In this document: piece by piece, positions 23,884 through 33,608 of the stretch
How the letters are laid out: every line of letters starts with the position of its first letter
Numbering within the stretch: position 1 is the first letter of the stretch
From: Druceiella hillmani
Lineage: Eukaryota > Arthropoda > Insecta > Lepidoptera > Hepialidae
NCBI GenBank assembly: GCA_039881145.1
Contig: JAYKKI010000126.1
Span: 1,537,501 to 1,601,500 of the forward strand
Reading direction: 5' to 3'
DNA length: 64,000 nt
Notes under the pieces: generated by a model
What the model saw: only the letters and a program-made list of their open reading frames with translations
Told to the model about the DNA's origin: nothing
The model's database searches: none
Program-made: the position numbers and the translations under genes

Positions 23884-26619
23884 TCATATTTTGTCCGCGA
23901 ATCTTGTCGCAAGTTCAGATACGCTATTCCTCTTAAGGCGGGAGAATCTTAGACTGCCCTCTCCTTGAAGTTCAGCAGCTAGTTCGTTCATATGTTGGTC
24001 CAGTCTGAGTTGATATTTCTTGCTGTTTATTTCAATTTCGTCCTTCACAGTTCTCAGATTTAAATCTAGGTTCACATATTTGTTGCTTATGTGGGATGGT
24101 ATATTAAACATGGCTCTCATTGTTTTACTTTGGAACCTTTCAAGTATTTCGATGTTACTATGGCTGGCTGTGCCCCAAAGCTGAATGCCGTAAGTCCATA
24201 TGGGCTTCAGTATCGTTTTATAGATAGCCATTTTACTGGAATCTGTCAATTGTGATTTACGGCCGATTAGCCAGTACATGCTGCGGAGTTTGCTGTCTAG
24301 TTGCTTCCTTTTAGTCCATATATGTTTACGCCAAGTGAGTCGACGGTCGAGGTGCATACCCAAGTATTTGGCGTCATCTGATTGTGGGATCGCTGTATCA
24401 AAAAGTTTTACAGGTGGGCAGGTTTTTCTTCTAAGTGTGAAAGTTACTTGGGCTGACTTATCTGTGTTGACTTTAATACGCCACTGCTGGCACCATGCTT
24501 GGATGAGAGAGATATGGGATTGGAGGCTTTCAGATGCGGAATCGGGATTATCATGTGACGAAAGAAGTGCGGTATCATCTGCGTATGTCGCTGTGGTAGT
24601 GTTGGCATAAGTAGGTAGATCTGCTGTAAATATCAAATAGAGTACTGGTCCCAGTATACTACCCTGTGGAACTCCTGACTTAATTGGGTGCATTTCTGAT
24701 GTTTCGGAGTTATATTTCACTTCGTAGCATCTTTTTCCAAGATACGATTTAATCAACGGAAAAAAGGAGTGCGGTAACATTTTTTTAATTTTAAAGAGAA
24801 GCCCAGTATGCCATACCTTATCAAATGCTTGGCTAATGTCTAAGAAGACTGCGGAGCAATATTGTTTATTTTCCAATGCTCTACTTATGACATCAACCAG
24901 CCTATGCACTTGCTCGATAGTTCCGTGGCCCTCTCTAAATCCAAACTGATGTGTTGGTATTATATTTGCTAAGTGTTCCCTCATTCTGTTAAGTATTATC
25001 GTTTCCAGTAATTTTCCAATTACCGGAAGGAGACTGATAGGTCTATAAGATGACACTTCTTGAGCAGGTTTACCTGGTTTCAGTATCATTATTACCTGTG
25101 CTATTTTCCACTGGCTTGGGTAGTAGGACTGTCTTAAACATGCGTTGAAAATAGCGAGTATGAACAGTATTCCTTTTTTTGGGAGGTGTTTCAAAAGTGT
25201 CGCGTCGATAAGGTCATAGCCAGGGCATTTGCCTTCCTGGAGTTTTAGGATTTCCCGCCTCAGTTCATTTGGTGTCACATGCTTAAGTGGTAAGCACATT
25301 TGAATAGGTGTCTTTAAGTACTCCTCTATTTCATTGTCCAGATATTGATTACTGCTGGGAAACGGTTCAAAAACTTCATGTAGGTGATCAGCATATCTGT
25401 TAGCTTTTTCACTATCAGAGCGAGCCCAGGATCCCGTTTTTGTTCTTAGCGGTGTGACTTGTTGTTTGGGACGCTTTAGGTTTTTGGTAGCTTTCCATAA
25501 CGAGTAGTTTGTGTCACTAGTATGTGTCAGTTTTGTGAGATATGATTGTAGATTCTCATTTGCCAATTCTTTGATTAGAGTTTTAAGATGTTGTGTGGCT
25601 TTATTTAAGGCAGTCTTGTCTCTAGGATAGTGAGTGTTTTGCCATACTCTGCGGAGTCTACGTCTTTCGTTTATACAATCCTTGATGAATTCAGGGTACA
25701 CATGCTCTATAGCAGTTCCCGTTTTGTGATGGGATGTAGCCCTGTTTGCAGCGTCATGAATCAGTTTGTTTAGTCCTTCTATAGCCCGTTCTATTTGGTC
25801 AGACGTTTTCAGTGAGATCCTGAGCTGTATTTCCGTTGTGATGATATCCTGATATTTTTTCCAGTTAGTATTCTTATTGTAGATTTTAAGTGGTACTTCT
25901 GTTAGTAATATCTTACTATATACCCTTAGAACAATAGCAGAGTGGTCTGAGATAAGGTCAAAGTCAGGTTCTGTTTTAGTGTTATTTATTGCAATGTTTC
26001 TAGATATGAAAAAATCCAGCAAATCGGGTATTTTTCGTGGATCTGTCGGCCAATAGGTAGGTTCTCCAGTGGACAAGCAATCAAGATTAAGATCTTTCAC
26101 AGCTTGATAGAGCGACCTTCCTCTAGTTGTTATAAGTCTAGATCCCCAGAACAGGTGTTTAGCGTTCCAGTCGCCCCCACTTATAAAGCGATGTCCGAGT
26201 ATAGAGAAGAAATCTTTATATTCTTCTTTTGCCATCTGGTGTTTAGGAGGGCAATAAACTGCAGCAACGGTAATGTCCGAGCTATTGTCATACACTTTAA
26301 TAAGAGAGGCTTGTATCTTGTCAGTTGAGAAAGGTTCAAGCGGGTGATGTTTTATATTTGATTTTAAGATCACTGCCGTTCCTCCATGCGCTTTTCCCGA
26401 TGGGTGGTTGGTAGCATAAACTGTGTAGCCCTTTATTGAGATATGGCTTTTGATGGTAAACCTAGTCTCAGATATTAATGCCACGTCAATCTTTTTCATG
26501 TGTAGAAACATTTCCAGCTCTAGTCGTCGAGCGACCAGTCCGTTGGCGTTCCATGTGACTATTTTAAGATTTAGATTATTTCTTAGTCTGGCTGCTAATA
26601 AGCTGGATGAAACGATCCA
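23884..26619 (-). CDS. Jockey ORF2: endonuclease-reverse transcriptase
   Basis: This frame encodes the enzyme that nicks the target and copies the element RNA at the nick. Numbering from the first AUG (26511), the endonuclease shows SETR (14-17), GDWNAKH (113-119), DLLDFF (163-168) and SDHSA (188-192). The RT spans about 427-690 with YRPISLLPVIGKLLE, FLDISQAFDKVW (D558), SGVPQGSILGP and TYADDTALL (643-646). The thumb block KYLGMHLD follows. The product ends at residue 875. The frame is open 36 codons further upstream, to 26619, and that stretch encodes KIVTWNANGL, the first endonuclease block. The working protein must therefore start upstream of the first AUG, giving up to about 911 residues, close to Drosophila jockey ORF2 (about 916). 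No AUG lies there. The open frame overlaps ORF1 by 44 bases in the +1 frame, so reinitiation, a non-AUG start or a frameshift is implied. All catalytic residues look intact. Confidence 0.93.
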   Translation of the reverse strand, partial: WIVSSSLLAARLRNNLNLKIVTWNANGLVARRLELEMFLHMKKIDVALISETRFTIKSHISIKGYTVYATNHPSGKAHGGTAVILKSNIKHHPLEPFSTDKIQASLIKVYDNSSDITVAAVYCPPKHQMAKEEYKDFFSILGHRFISGGDWNAKHLFWGSRLITTRGRSLYQAVKDLNLDCLSTGEPTYWPTDPRKIPDLLDFFISRNIAINNTKTEPDFDLISDHSAIVLRVYSKILLTEVPLKIYNKNTNWKKYQDIITTEIQLRISLKTSDQIERAIEGLNKLIHDAANRATSHHKTGTAIEHVYPEFIKDCINERRRLRRVWQNTHYPRDKTALNKATQHLKTLIKELANENLQSYLTKLTHTSDTNYSLWKATKNLKRPKQQVTPLRTKTGSWARSDSEKANRYADHLHEVFEPFPSSNQYLDNEIEEYLKTPIQMCLPLKHVTPNELRREILKLQEGKCPGYDLIDATLLKHLPKKGILFILAIFNACLRQSYYPSQWKIAQVIMILKPGKPAQEVSSYRPISLLPVIGKLLETIILNRMREHLANIIPTHQFGFREGHGTIEQVHRLVDVISRALENKQYCSAVFLDISQAFDKVWHTGLLFKIKKMLPHSFFPLIKSYLGKRCYEVKYNSETSEMHPIKSGVPQGSILGPVLYLIFTADLPTYANTTTATYADDTALLSSHDNPDSASESLQSHISLIQAWCQQWRIKVNTDKSAQVTFTLRRKTCPPVKLFDTAIPQSDDAKYLGMHLDRRLTWRKHIWTKRKQLDSKLRSMYWLIGRKSQLTDSSKMAIYKTILKPIWTYGIQLWGTASHSNIEILERFQSKTMRAMFNIPSHISNKYVNLDLNLRTVKDEIEINSKKYQLRLDQHMNELAAELQGEGSLRFSRLKRNSVSELATRFADKI

Positions 26620-27889
26620 TCATGTTGTCTACCATGGTTAGCATCATAGTTTGTATTCTGTTGAACATTTGTTCCAAGATGTCACTTAGTTGTTGCGTTT
26701 GAGGTAATTGGTCTGGCTTAGTGATGTTTTCCATTCTACTTTTAGTGATTTCAGCGTAAGTTGAGGTTGTTCTATTATAATTTTTGAATTTCCTTGGCTG
26801 CAAATTGTCCATTTCAGGCATTCGCTTAGTTTGGTTTGTATGTTTATATGTTTGTTTTGGTTGGATTTTCAATAAGTGCTCTTTATATTGCTTGTATTTT
26901 AGGCATCCCCTGTAACTAGCTGGATGTTTTTCTAGACAGTTTGCACAAGTAGCTTCCGTTTCCCTTGTTTTGGAGCAGCTGGTGGTTGGGTGGTCGTCTC
27001 CACATTTGACGCATCTGAATGGTCGGTAGCATTGATTTTTTGAATGACCGAACCTTTGGCATCTTTTACATTGTAGAATTTCCTGTTTCTTATAAGGTGC
27101 TTCAAAAGATACTTTCATATGATTGAGGTATTTTATTTTAAAAATATCTTTATTGTTATTCTTTGGCTCCAGGTCTACATAAAATAGGGGTAAGGGTTCT
27201 TTTGTGTTTCGATGACGTACATTTACGAGTTGCCTTACTTCGTGTCCATGTGCTTTGAGTCCTTCTTTTATTTCAGAGATGTCTTCTGAGCTATGGAGGC
27301 CTCGCAGAACAACTCTATAAGGTCTTTCACTTTTTATCATGTAAGTATAATGGCTGATATTGTCTGTGATGAATTTTTCTCTTATCATTTTGTATACTTC
27401 TATACTTACTGGCATTACTTTCACAACGTGTCCTGACCTGAGAGTGGTCATAGTAAAATTTCCTTCTGTTGTTATTCTTAACAGCAGGTTTTTAAGGGAA
27501 TTGATATCCAGGACCCCAGTTACAAAGATTGGTTCTGGTTTTGGTGGCTTTTCTGTTTCTATTATATCCGGATTATATTCCACTTCACCTAATATTTCAA
27601 ATTGATTTTGGGTAGATATTCCGTATTCAGTCGTGCTGGTCTTTTTCTTTAAGTTTTCTGTCTGTGGTGATTTTGATTCCATTCTTTTTCTTTTGGTATG
27701 AGGTATTCGGTCTTGTTGCCAGGTGTTTTTGTCTTTGTCAATCGATTCAAGAATTGTTTCATGAGCATTTACCATTTGTGGTATTGCTCCGATAGAGTTG
27801 CTACGTGTTTTTGTAAATATGCTCTTATGAAGAGTTTGTTGGATCATACTTGGGTTTGTGTTTGTTTTATTTTTTAAGTTATCATTCAT
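26576..27889 (-). CDS. Jockey ORF1: gag-like zinc-knuckle RNA-binding protein
   Basis: The 437-residue protein packages element RNA and is thought to carry the complex to the nucleus. Residues 60-85 are basic (HTKRKRME, LKKKTS) and could act as a nuclear signal. Residues about 185-265 match the region before the zinc knuckles typical of Jockey gag proteins (YRVVLRGLHSSEDISEIKEG, VRQLVNVRHR, PLPLFYVDLEP). Three zinc knuckles follow: C274-C277-H282-C287, C293-C296-H300-C305 and C315-C318-H322-C329. The C-terminal 100 residues are polar and end in a Met-rich amphipathic segment (EQMFNRIQTMMLTMV). The start at 27889 is the first AUG in the frame after the 5' UTR. It lies upstream of ORF2 and overlaps its open frame by 44 bases. 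No stops or shifts were seen. Confidence 0.93.
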   Translation of the reverse strand: MNDNLKNKTNTNPSMIQQTLHKSIFTKTRSNSIGAIPQMVNAHETILESIDKDKNTWQQDRIPHTKRKRMESKSPQTENLKKKTSTTEYGISTQNQFEILGEVEYNPDIIETEKPPKPEPIFVTGVLDINSLKNLLLRITTEGNFTMTTLRSGHVVKVMPVSIEVYKMIREKFITDNISHYTYMIKSERPYRVVLRGLHSSEDISEIKEGLKAHGHEVRQLVNVRHRNTKEPLPLFYVDLEPKNNNKDIFKIKYLNHMKVSFEAPYKKQEILQCKRCQRFGHSKNQCYRPFRCVKCGDDHPTTSCSKTRETEATCANCLEKHPASYRGCLKYKQYKEHLLKIQPKQTYKHTNQTKRMPEMDNLQPRKFKNYNRTTSTYAEITKSRMENITKPDQLPQTQQLSDILEQMFNRIQTMMLTMVDNMMDRFIQLISSQTKK

Positions 27890-28305
27890 TTTGTTCCCAC
27901 GATAATTGGACGAAATAACAGGTCACTTAGGGGTAACGCCATTCCCTAAGAAGGCAGAATACAACTACGTTTACCAGGTCCGTAGAGGTTGGCGCTAATG
28001 CTGTTCATCCATACAGCCATGCATCCAGTTGGCACGTTTCCCACCATTGGATTTGGGTAATTTTTGAAGAGGTTTTCTTCCTCGTGGTCCGGGCAATGAA
28101 GCCAAGACCGCCGCTCTTGAGTGGTTTACGGATTAGGAAGGTCATTTCCTACCTCCTTATGTTATCTGCTGGCTAAGCGTCACAGTGTTTTGAGTTATTT
28201 ACCGCCGCTCAAGACTCGGCGTTGTCATTCATTTAGCGCCACCCGGGGGACACGTGCAGGGTGATGATTAGGCAGCTCCTACGGACGCGAATGACTTTGC
28301 CCCCC
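27890..28305 (-). promoter_or_regulatory. Jockey 5' UTR and probable internal promoter
   Basis: This GC-richer leader lies upstream of ORF1 and has no long frame. Its far end on the minus strand reads ggggggcaaagtcattcgcg. The tcattcgcg part resembles the 5' ends of insect Jockey elements, whose promoters start at an initiator-like element at +1 and lie inside the transcribed region. The exact first base is uncertain: tcattcg starts near 28294, whereas the candidate target duplication places the end at 28305. No clear downstream promoter element was identified. Confidence 0.6.
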
Positions 28306-28312
28306 AAATAAT
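28306..28312 (+). other. Candidate target-site duplication (right)
   Basis: aaataat follows a run of six C at the element's 5' end and matches 23745-23751. Confidence 0.55.
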
Positions 28313-28680
28313 GTCCAAATTTAATACAAAGAATGATACGTTTTCTCAATAAAAGTCTTCGTGAAATATTACCGAACTTGCTGTCTATGACCTTACGTAA
28401 TTTTTTACCGCCTAGTGACTCGGCCCCCAGCAGACGAGTATTTGCCTAACATGGCCACAGGTTTTGCCTACGTAAATATGCATGGCACGTCTTTATGTTA
28501 ACTTGACGGATATTGAATTAGGGAGATATGTCACGTGTTGAGAAGCATTCTTAAGTGTAAATATATATAGGTAATAAATTATTGGTATGTTAATAACATA
28601 AGCTAAATAATACAACTAAAACTATTTTTCTAAATTTATAATCCATTAATTCAAAATTTATAAATATTATAAATTGGGTT

Positions 28681-28731
<51 letters not shown>

Positions 28732-29224
28732 ATCATATTAAAAGTAATAAAATAATAGAGGATATCTGGCATTTAAAAACTTCCTGTAATTCATAACATA
28801 ACAATAATTATTGTAAAGCAATTTTAATATTGCACTTTATATGACTCATTTAGTTTGTCTTGCTTCTTTAGTTTGACCTTTGATATTGATGGAGTGATCC
28901 TTCAATAATTTTATACGTTCGTTATAACGATATAATTATCACGTATCTACACCAAGCTATAAGATGGAAATGTTTAAAAAAGCTGATCGGCAATGGAGCA
29001 ATTCCAGAACGATATAATAATATACATTTCAATTTACATCAATTCTGCAGAACAAATCGATTAAGACTATTACTAGATTAAGTATCCAAAATAAAAACGT
29101 AAATGAAGCCACATAGAATAATATCACCATTGAATATCGTAATTTTCACTAATAATCGACTTAAGGATTTTAGTTTCATATCACAGATACAGAGCAACCT
29201 GTAATTTCTTTACCTTTCACAATT
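28313..29224. other. Unassigned stretch with (AT)n tract
   Basis: It holds an (AT)n tract at 28685-28721 followed by gtatgtgtgt. A 60-codon frame through this tract is an artefact. Nothing else was recognised. Confidence 0.45.
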
Positions 29225-30055
29225 TAACGACTTACTTTTTTCTTTTTATTTTTTTACATCCCCTTATCCATTTCCTAATCCTGACAGGAATTAAGAAAAA
29301 TTATTGAATATGGAATTAATTTGATTTAAGTGTATTTGTGTGCTCATAGTGTTCGTTTCTATAAAAAGTATCAAATTGTTATTATCTTTCATACCCTGGC
29401 GAAATATGTTTCTTTCTCATATGATTTCTTCCTTCTTGTCATTTTCCTAATCCTAATATGAATTATGAGTAATTAATGACAATGAAATTAACTTTATTCA
29501 TAACTGTACTTAGTGCTTTCAGTGCTGTGTTCAAAAGTTGTCTTAAGTATTATTATCTTAAATAACTTACTATGTTTAATTATAACCAATCGTGTTTTCT
29601 TATAACACACATTTCTTTCACATGTTATTCCTTCTTATAATATCCATTTCCTAATCTTAATAAGAATAATGAGTAGCAAATTACTACGGAATTAACTCTA
29701 TTTTTTATGTGTAGTTAATATTGCCTGCAGTGTCAAGAGATGTCTCAAATTGTATTAACTTTCATAACCTACCGTAATCTACGTTTCTTTGTCAAGCTTT
29801 TTCTTTCTATAATCCTACCCATTTTCTAATTCTATTATGAATTACGAGTAAGTAAAGACTATGGAATTAATTTTATTTTAAAGCGTACTCAATATTTCAC
29901 AGTATCTGGTTGAAAAAGTTGTCTCAAATTGCATTATCTTGTATAACTTATTACTTTTTTATAACCTACTGTGATTAAAGTTTCTTCCCATAGTATTCCT
30001 TCTTATCACCTTATACATTTCCTGACTCGAATACGAATTATGAGTAAGTAATGAA
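29225..30055. repeat. Decayed ~185-bp tandem array, five units
   Basis: A block reading catttcctaatcctaa, atgaattatgagtaa, then tatggaattaa recurs near 29269, 29441, 29644, 29820 and 30016, with spacing of about 173-204 bases. Between these, other shared pieces repeat in the same order (ttgtctcaaattg, tttcataacctac, gtttcttt, tattccttctta). Units differ by many substitutions and indels, so the array is old. It is non-coding. Confidence 0.75.
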
Positions 30056-30062
30056 TGGATCA

Positions 30063-30215
30063 CATGGATCACATCGCAATTAATTCCATTTATCGCGTAA
30101 TCGCATTGTTTTTTCTGACCTGTTTACTTCATAATCGCGTTGTTTTTTCTGACCTGTTTATGTACGTGTCTTCTTCAGGTATTTTATTAATTTTCTAATT
30201 GCGATGTGATCCATG
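30063..30215. repeat. 153-bp fold-back with 20-bp perfect arms
   Basis: catggatcacatcgcaatta at 30063-30082 is perfectly repeated in reverse complement at 30196-30215. Inside lies a direct duplication of a block reading gttttttctgacctgttta, near 30107-30125 and 30143-30161. The size and ends suggest a miniature inverted-repeat element. No convincing target duplication was found. Confidence 0.75.
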
Positions 30216-30762
30216 TTTTATTATGTTTATTTTTTTTTGTTGAAAGAAAAAATCTGCACTTAATTGATCATATTCATATTGGTCTACATTTTTAATAGTG
30301 TTTCAAATAATTTTTGAGCAATTACTTGCAACTGACAATGGATTTTTTTCATACTTCTTTTGCTGTGGTGTGAGGAGTGTATATTCACATATATATGTTT
30401 GCTTAGCTTTCTCAATTTATAAAACAGAAATTTCTTAAAGTTAATTTAAAAAATGGAACAATTACTTTTCTCGCCTAACATAAATGGGCATTTTGAGATA
30501 ATATTTGCCTGCTCAGCGATTTTAGAACAATACAAAATAATTAGTATTTCATATGTTGTTCTTCTAAGTTTTGTATGTTGTTATTTTTTTGCTATCAATA
30601 TACATATGAAACATAAAATAGTACAAACTTGTTTATTCTGACTTACGAAGTGATGGTGAGTAACCTCACCTCGTTCATGCGTGGTTTGATATTAACTCGT
30701 CTAGCTTATTAACCTCTCCTCGACTTCTTTTGCTAATGAAATATTTCGGTCGCGTGTAAAGT
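30216..30762. other. Unassigned AT-rich stretch
   Basis: A 62-codon frame at 30453-30641 encodes a hydrophobic peptide and is not supported as a gene. The short dyad ggtgagtaacctcacc is at about 30656-30671. Nothing else was seen. Confidence 0.4.
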
Positions 30763-31959
30763 AAAGTGACATAAAGTGTTGTTATGGTAGTTGACACCTG
30801 TTGTGATTTCTAGCTACACAACAAAGCAATTACATCGCGTCGGGACCACCTTTCGACACTCATGTTGCATAAATAGGAGTATATTGTGATTCCGCATAGA
30901 GGAAATAGGGTCTCCAAATTCAGGTTTGGGAAAATGAGTAATCAAATTTGGCACAATATTCAAAGTTATTTTCATATATTTAGACTTGTGTTATTTCATA
31001 ACATTTTAGTATTTGTAACATCCACAGACTGACTATTATTCACAAATGTATATTTTAAAGACAAAGTGACATAAAGTGTTGTTATGGTAGTTGACACCTG
31101 TTGTGATTTCTAGCTACACAACAAAGCAATTACATCGCGTCTGGACCACCTTTCGACACTCATGTTGCATAAATAGGAGTATATTGTGATTCCGCATAGA
31201 GGAAATAGGGTCTCCAAATTCAGGTTTGGGAAAATGAGTAATCAAATTTGGCACAATATTCAAAGTTATTTTCATATATTTAGACTTGTGTTATTTCATA
31301 ACATTTTAGTATTTGTAACATCCACAGACTGACTATTATTCACAAATGTATATTTTAAAGACAAAGTGACATAAAGTGTTGTTATGGTAGTTGACACCTG
31401 TTGTGATTTCTAGCTACACAACAAAGCAATTACATCGCGTCGGGACCACCTTTCGACACTCATGTTGCATAAATAGGAGTATATTGTGATTCCGCATAGA
31501 GGAAATAGAGTCTCCAAATTCAGGTTTGGGAAAATGAGTAATCAAATTTGGCACAATATTCAAAGTTATTTTCATATATTTAGACTTGTGTTATTTCATA
31601 ACATTTTAGTATTTGTAACATCCACAGACTGACTATTATTCACAAATGTATATTTTAAAGACAAAGTGACATAAAGTGTTGTTATGGTAGTTGACACCTG
31701 TTGTGATTTCTAGCTACACAACAAAGCAATTACATCGCGTCGGGACCACCTTTCGACACTCATGTTGCATAAATAGTATATTGTGATTCCGCATAGAGGA
31801 AATAGGGTCTCCAAATTCAGGTTTGGGAAAATGAGTAATCAAATTTGGCACAATATTCAAAGTTATTTTCATATATTTAGACTTGTGTTATTTCATAACA
31901 TTTTAGTATTTGTAACATCCATAGACTGACTATTATTTACAAATGTATATTTTAAAGAC
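30763..31959. repeat. 300-bp satellite, four nearly identical units
   Basis: Units start with aaagtgacataaagtgttg at 30763, 31063, 31363 and 31663, so the period is exactly 300 bases. Copies differ at only a few positions: cgggacc or ctggacc at the same site, one gggtctcc changed to gagtctcc in unit 3, and a 3-base deletion plus a few substitutions in unit 4. Both edges are sharp. No frame longer than 60 codons occurs. The very high identity points to recent amplification or homogenisation. Confidence 0.95.
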
Positions 31960-33518
31960 AACGCCACAATTTGAATTTAGTTAGGTATATAAATTTTCTG
32001 TAATTTTAGTACATGGGCTCATATGAATTAAAAATAAAATAGATTACTGACCAGATGTGATTTGGATTTGCATTACGCTCCTACGTTTTAAAGAGTTATT
32101 TATTAAAATTATTGACTAACTTTGTATTTAAAATGATACCATAAAGGTTTATGATCGATAAAAATGAAAAGAAGTGTTCCTATTATTCGTAATTTATAAA
32201 TGAATGTAACTGAATATAATAATTATATATTCTTTGTATAAAGGTAGAACATTAGCAATAAATTATAAATATAATTTTATAATTCCATTTTCAGTTTTGG
32301 GTCAAAAAAATAGATATCATATGTAAAATTTAAGTATACAACTTATTGCGCTTAGGAGATAGAAGTCTCTAGCAGATAGCTGGATAGACTATTTGTAAAA
32401 ATAATAAGTGTCTGTGCCGATCTTCTGGATTCAGAATTTTAAAAAAAGGATTTTCTCCTACGTATTATAAATAAATAACAATTTTAAAATTAATGGTTAT
32501 TGCTTTTAAAAAAAGAAAAAATTTAATAGGAGGTAGTAGAAATTTTTAAATTTAACCTTTTCTTTAAAAAAAGGTTTTCCAATATTAATTAATCGGATGT
32601 TTGTACAACTAATAGTTATACATAAGTGACATTAATTTTAGTAATTATTATTAAATCAGTCTCGCCTCTTTAGAGGAATCTGAGGTGGATAGGTCATTAT
32701 ATTCTTTGACACACTAGAACATAATTTTTATCCACACTATTTCAAAAAAAATAATCGCAATGCTGGATATTGCCGTAGTTATTTTCGTAAAAATGTCAAT
32801 CGTACACAGTATAATGAAAGTAATTAACGATTTCATTTTGGACTACCGTAAACTACATTTACTGAATAGAGTGTAGCGGTTATGAACATTTAGAAATGCA
32901 TGGCTTTCAAATTATTTAAATATCGCTTGTAAATGTAATACTAGCACAAATTTTCATCGTTCCCCTTTAAAATTAAATAGGGGAGCTATGTGTGTTTTTA
33001 ACCAATTCATGAATTAAGAAATTACTTCGGCACAAATTGTCAATCATTTGGGGGAGTTTATCTCCCCAAATCTGACATCGATTTTAAAAAGTTCTTACGT
33101 TGGAAAACAGTGTAACTTTTATTATTAACTTGATTATAAAATTATTATTAGTTGCATATATTTTAATTAGTCGTTTTATTTTATATTTTTATTTTAATAA
33201 AATTTATTGCACTTTTTAAGTTACGGTGAATACCGAGAATGTATCAGGACAGGGTTTGATGATAAGAGCGAAAGAGAAAAAAGACAGAGAAACTACAATT
33301 TATCCTTATTTTGAAATGATAAAGAAAAAATTGCGAAAGAAAGAAGAATTCAAGATACTCATTACAATTATTTGAATTAAGCTTACTCATTGACAAATCT
33401 CTAAATAAAATAAAATTAAAATAAATAATAATTTTGTGACTTTCGTTATAACTAAACTATTATTTAAAAGATCGATTAGTTAAATATTTTAAATTATTTT
33501 AAAAAACTTAACCTACAT
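31960..33518. other. Unassigned AT-rich stretch
   Basis: Nothing recognised. A short stem from aaccttttcttt and aaaaaaaggtt lies near 32555. Confidence 0.45.
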
Positions 33519-33608
33519 TAAAATTGGCGACAGTCAATAAAGTCAAATGTCGCTTCTATTGACTGTCGCAATAAAATTGGCAACAGTCAATAGTAGCGAC
33601 AGTCAATA
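33519..33608. repeat. Cluster of a 13-mer in both orientations
   Basis: gcgacagtcaata occurs at 33527-33539 and 33596-33608, as its reverse complement at 33557-33569, and with one change (gcaacagtcaata) at 33580-33592. Two of these sit in 21-base direct repeats 53 bases apart (33519-33539 and 33572-33592), and 33548-33566 with 33583-33601 form an 18-of-19 inverted repeat. It could be a cluster of protein-binding sites or the remains of a small palindromic element. Confidence 0.85.

Larger units (their letters stand above)
23752..28305 (-). mobile_element. Complete-looking Jockey-clade non-LTR retrotransposon
   Basis: About 4.55 kb on the minus strand: a GC-richer 5' untranslated region of roughly 410 bases, ORF1 (27889-26576), ORF2 (open from 26619 to 23884), a short 3' UTR and a 22-23 base poly(A), seen as T on the plus strand at 23751-23773. 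Both frames are uninterrupted and all key catalytic motifs are present. A 7-bp candidate target duplication brackets it. GC content is visibly higher than in its flanks. Size, ORF order, zinc knuckles, apurinic-type endonuclease and poly(A) tail are those of Jockey-clade elements. Intact frames and an intact tail suggest a young, possibly still mobile copy. Confidence 0.9.

Noticed and set aside
24278..27605. Plus-strand open frames inside the Jockey element (24278-24610, 26104-26328, 26450-26641, 27360-27605)
   Set aside because: They are antisense shadows of the intact ORF1 and ORF2 and show no domains.
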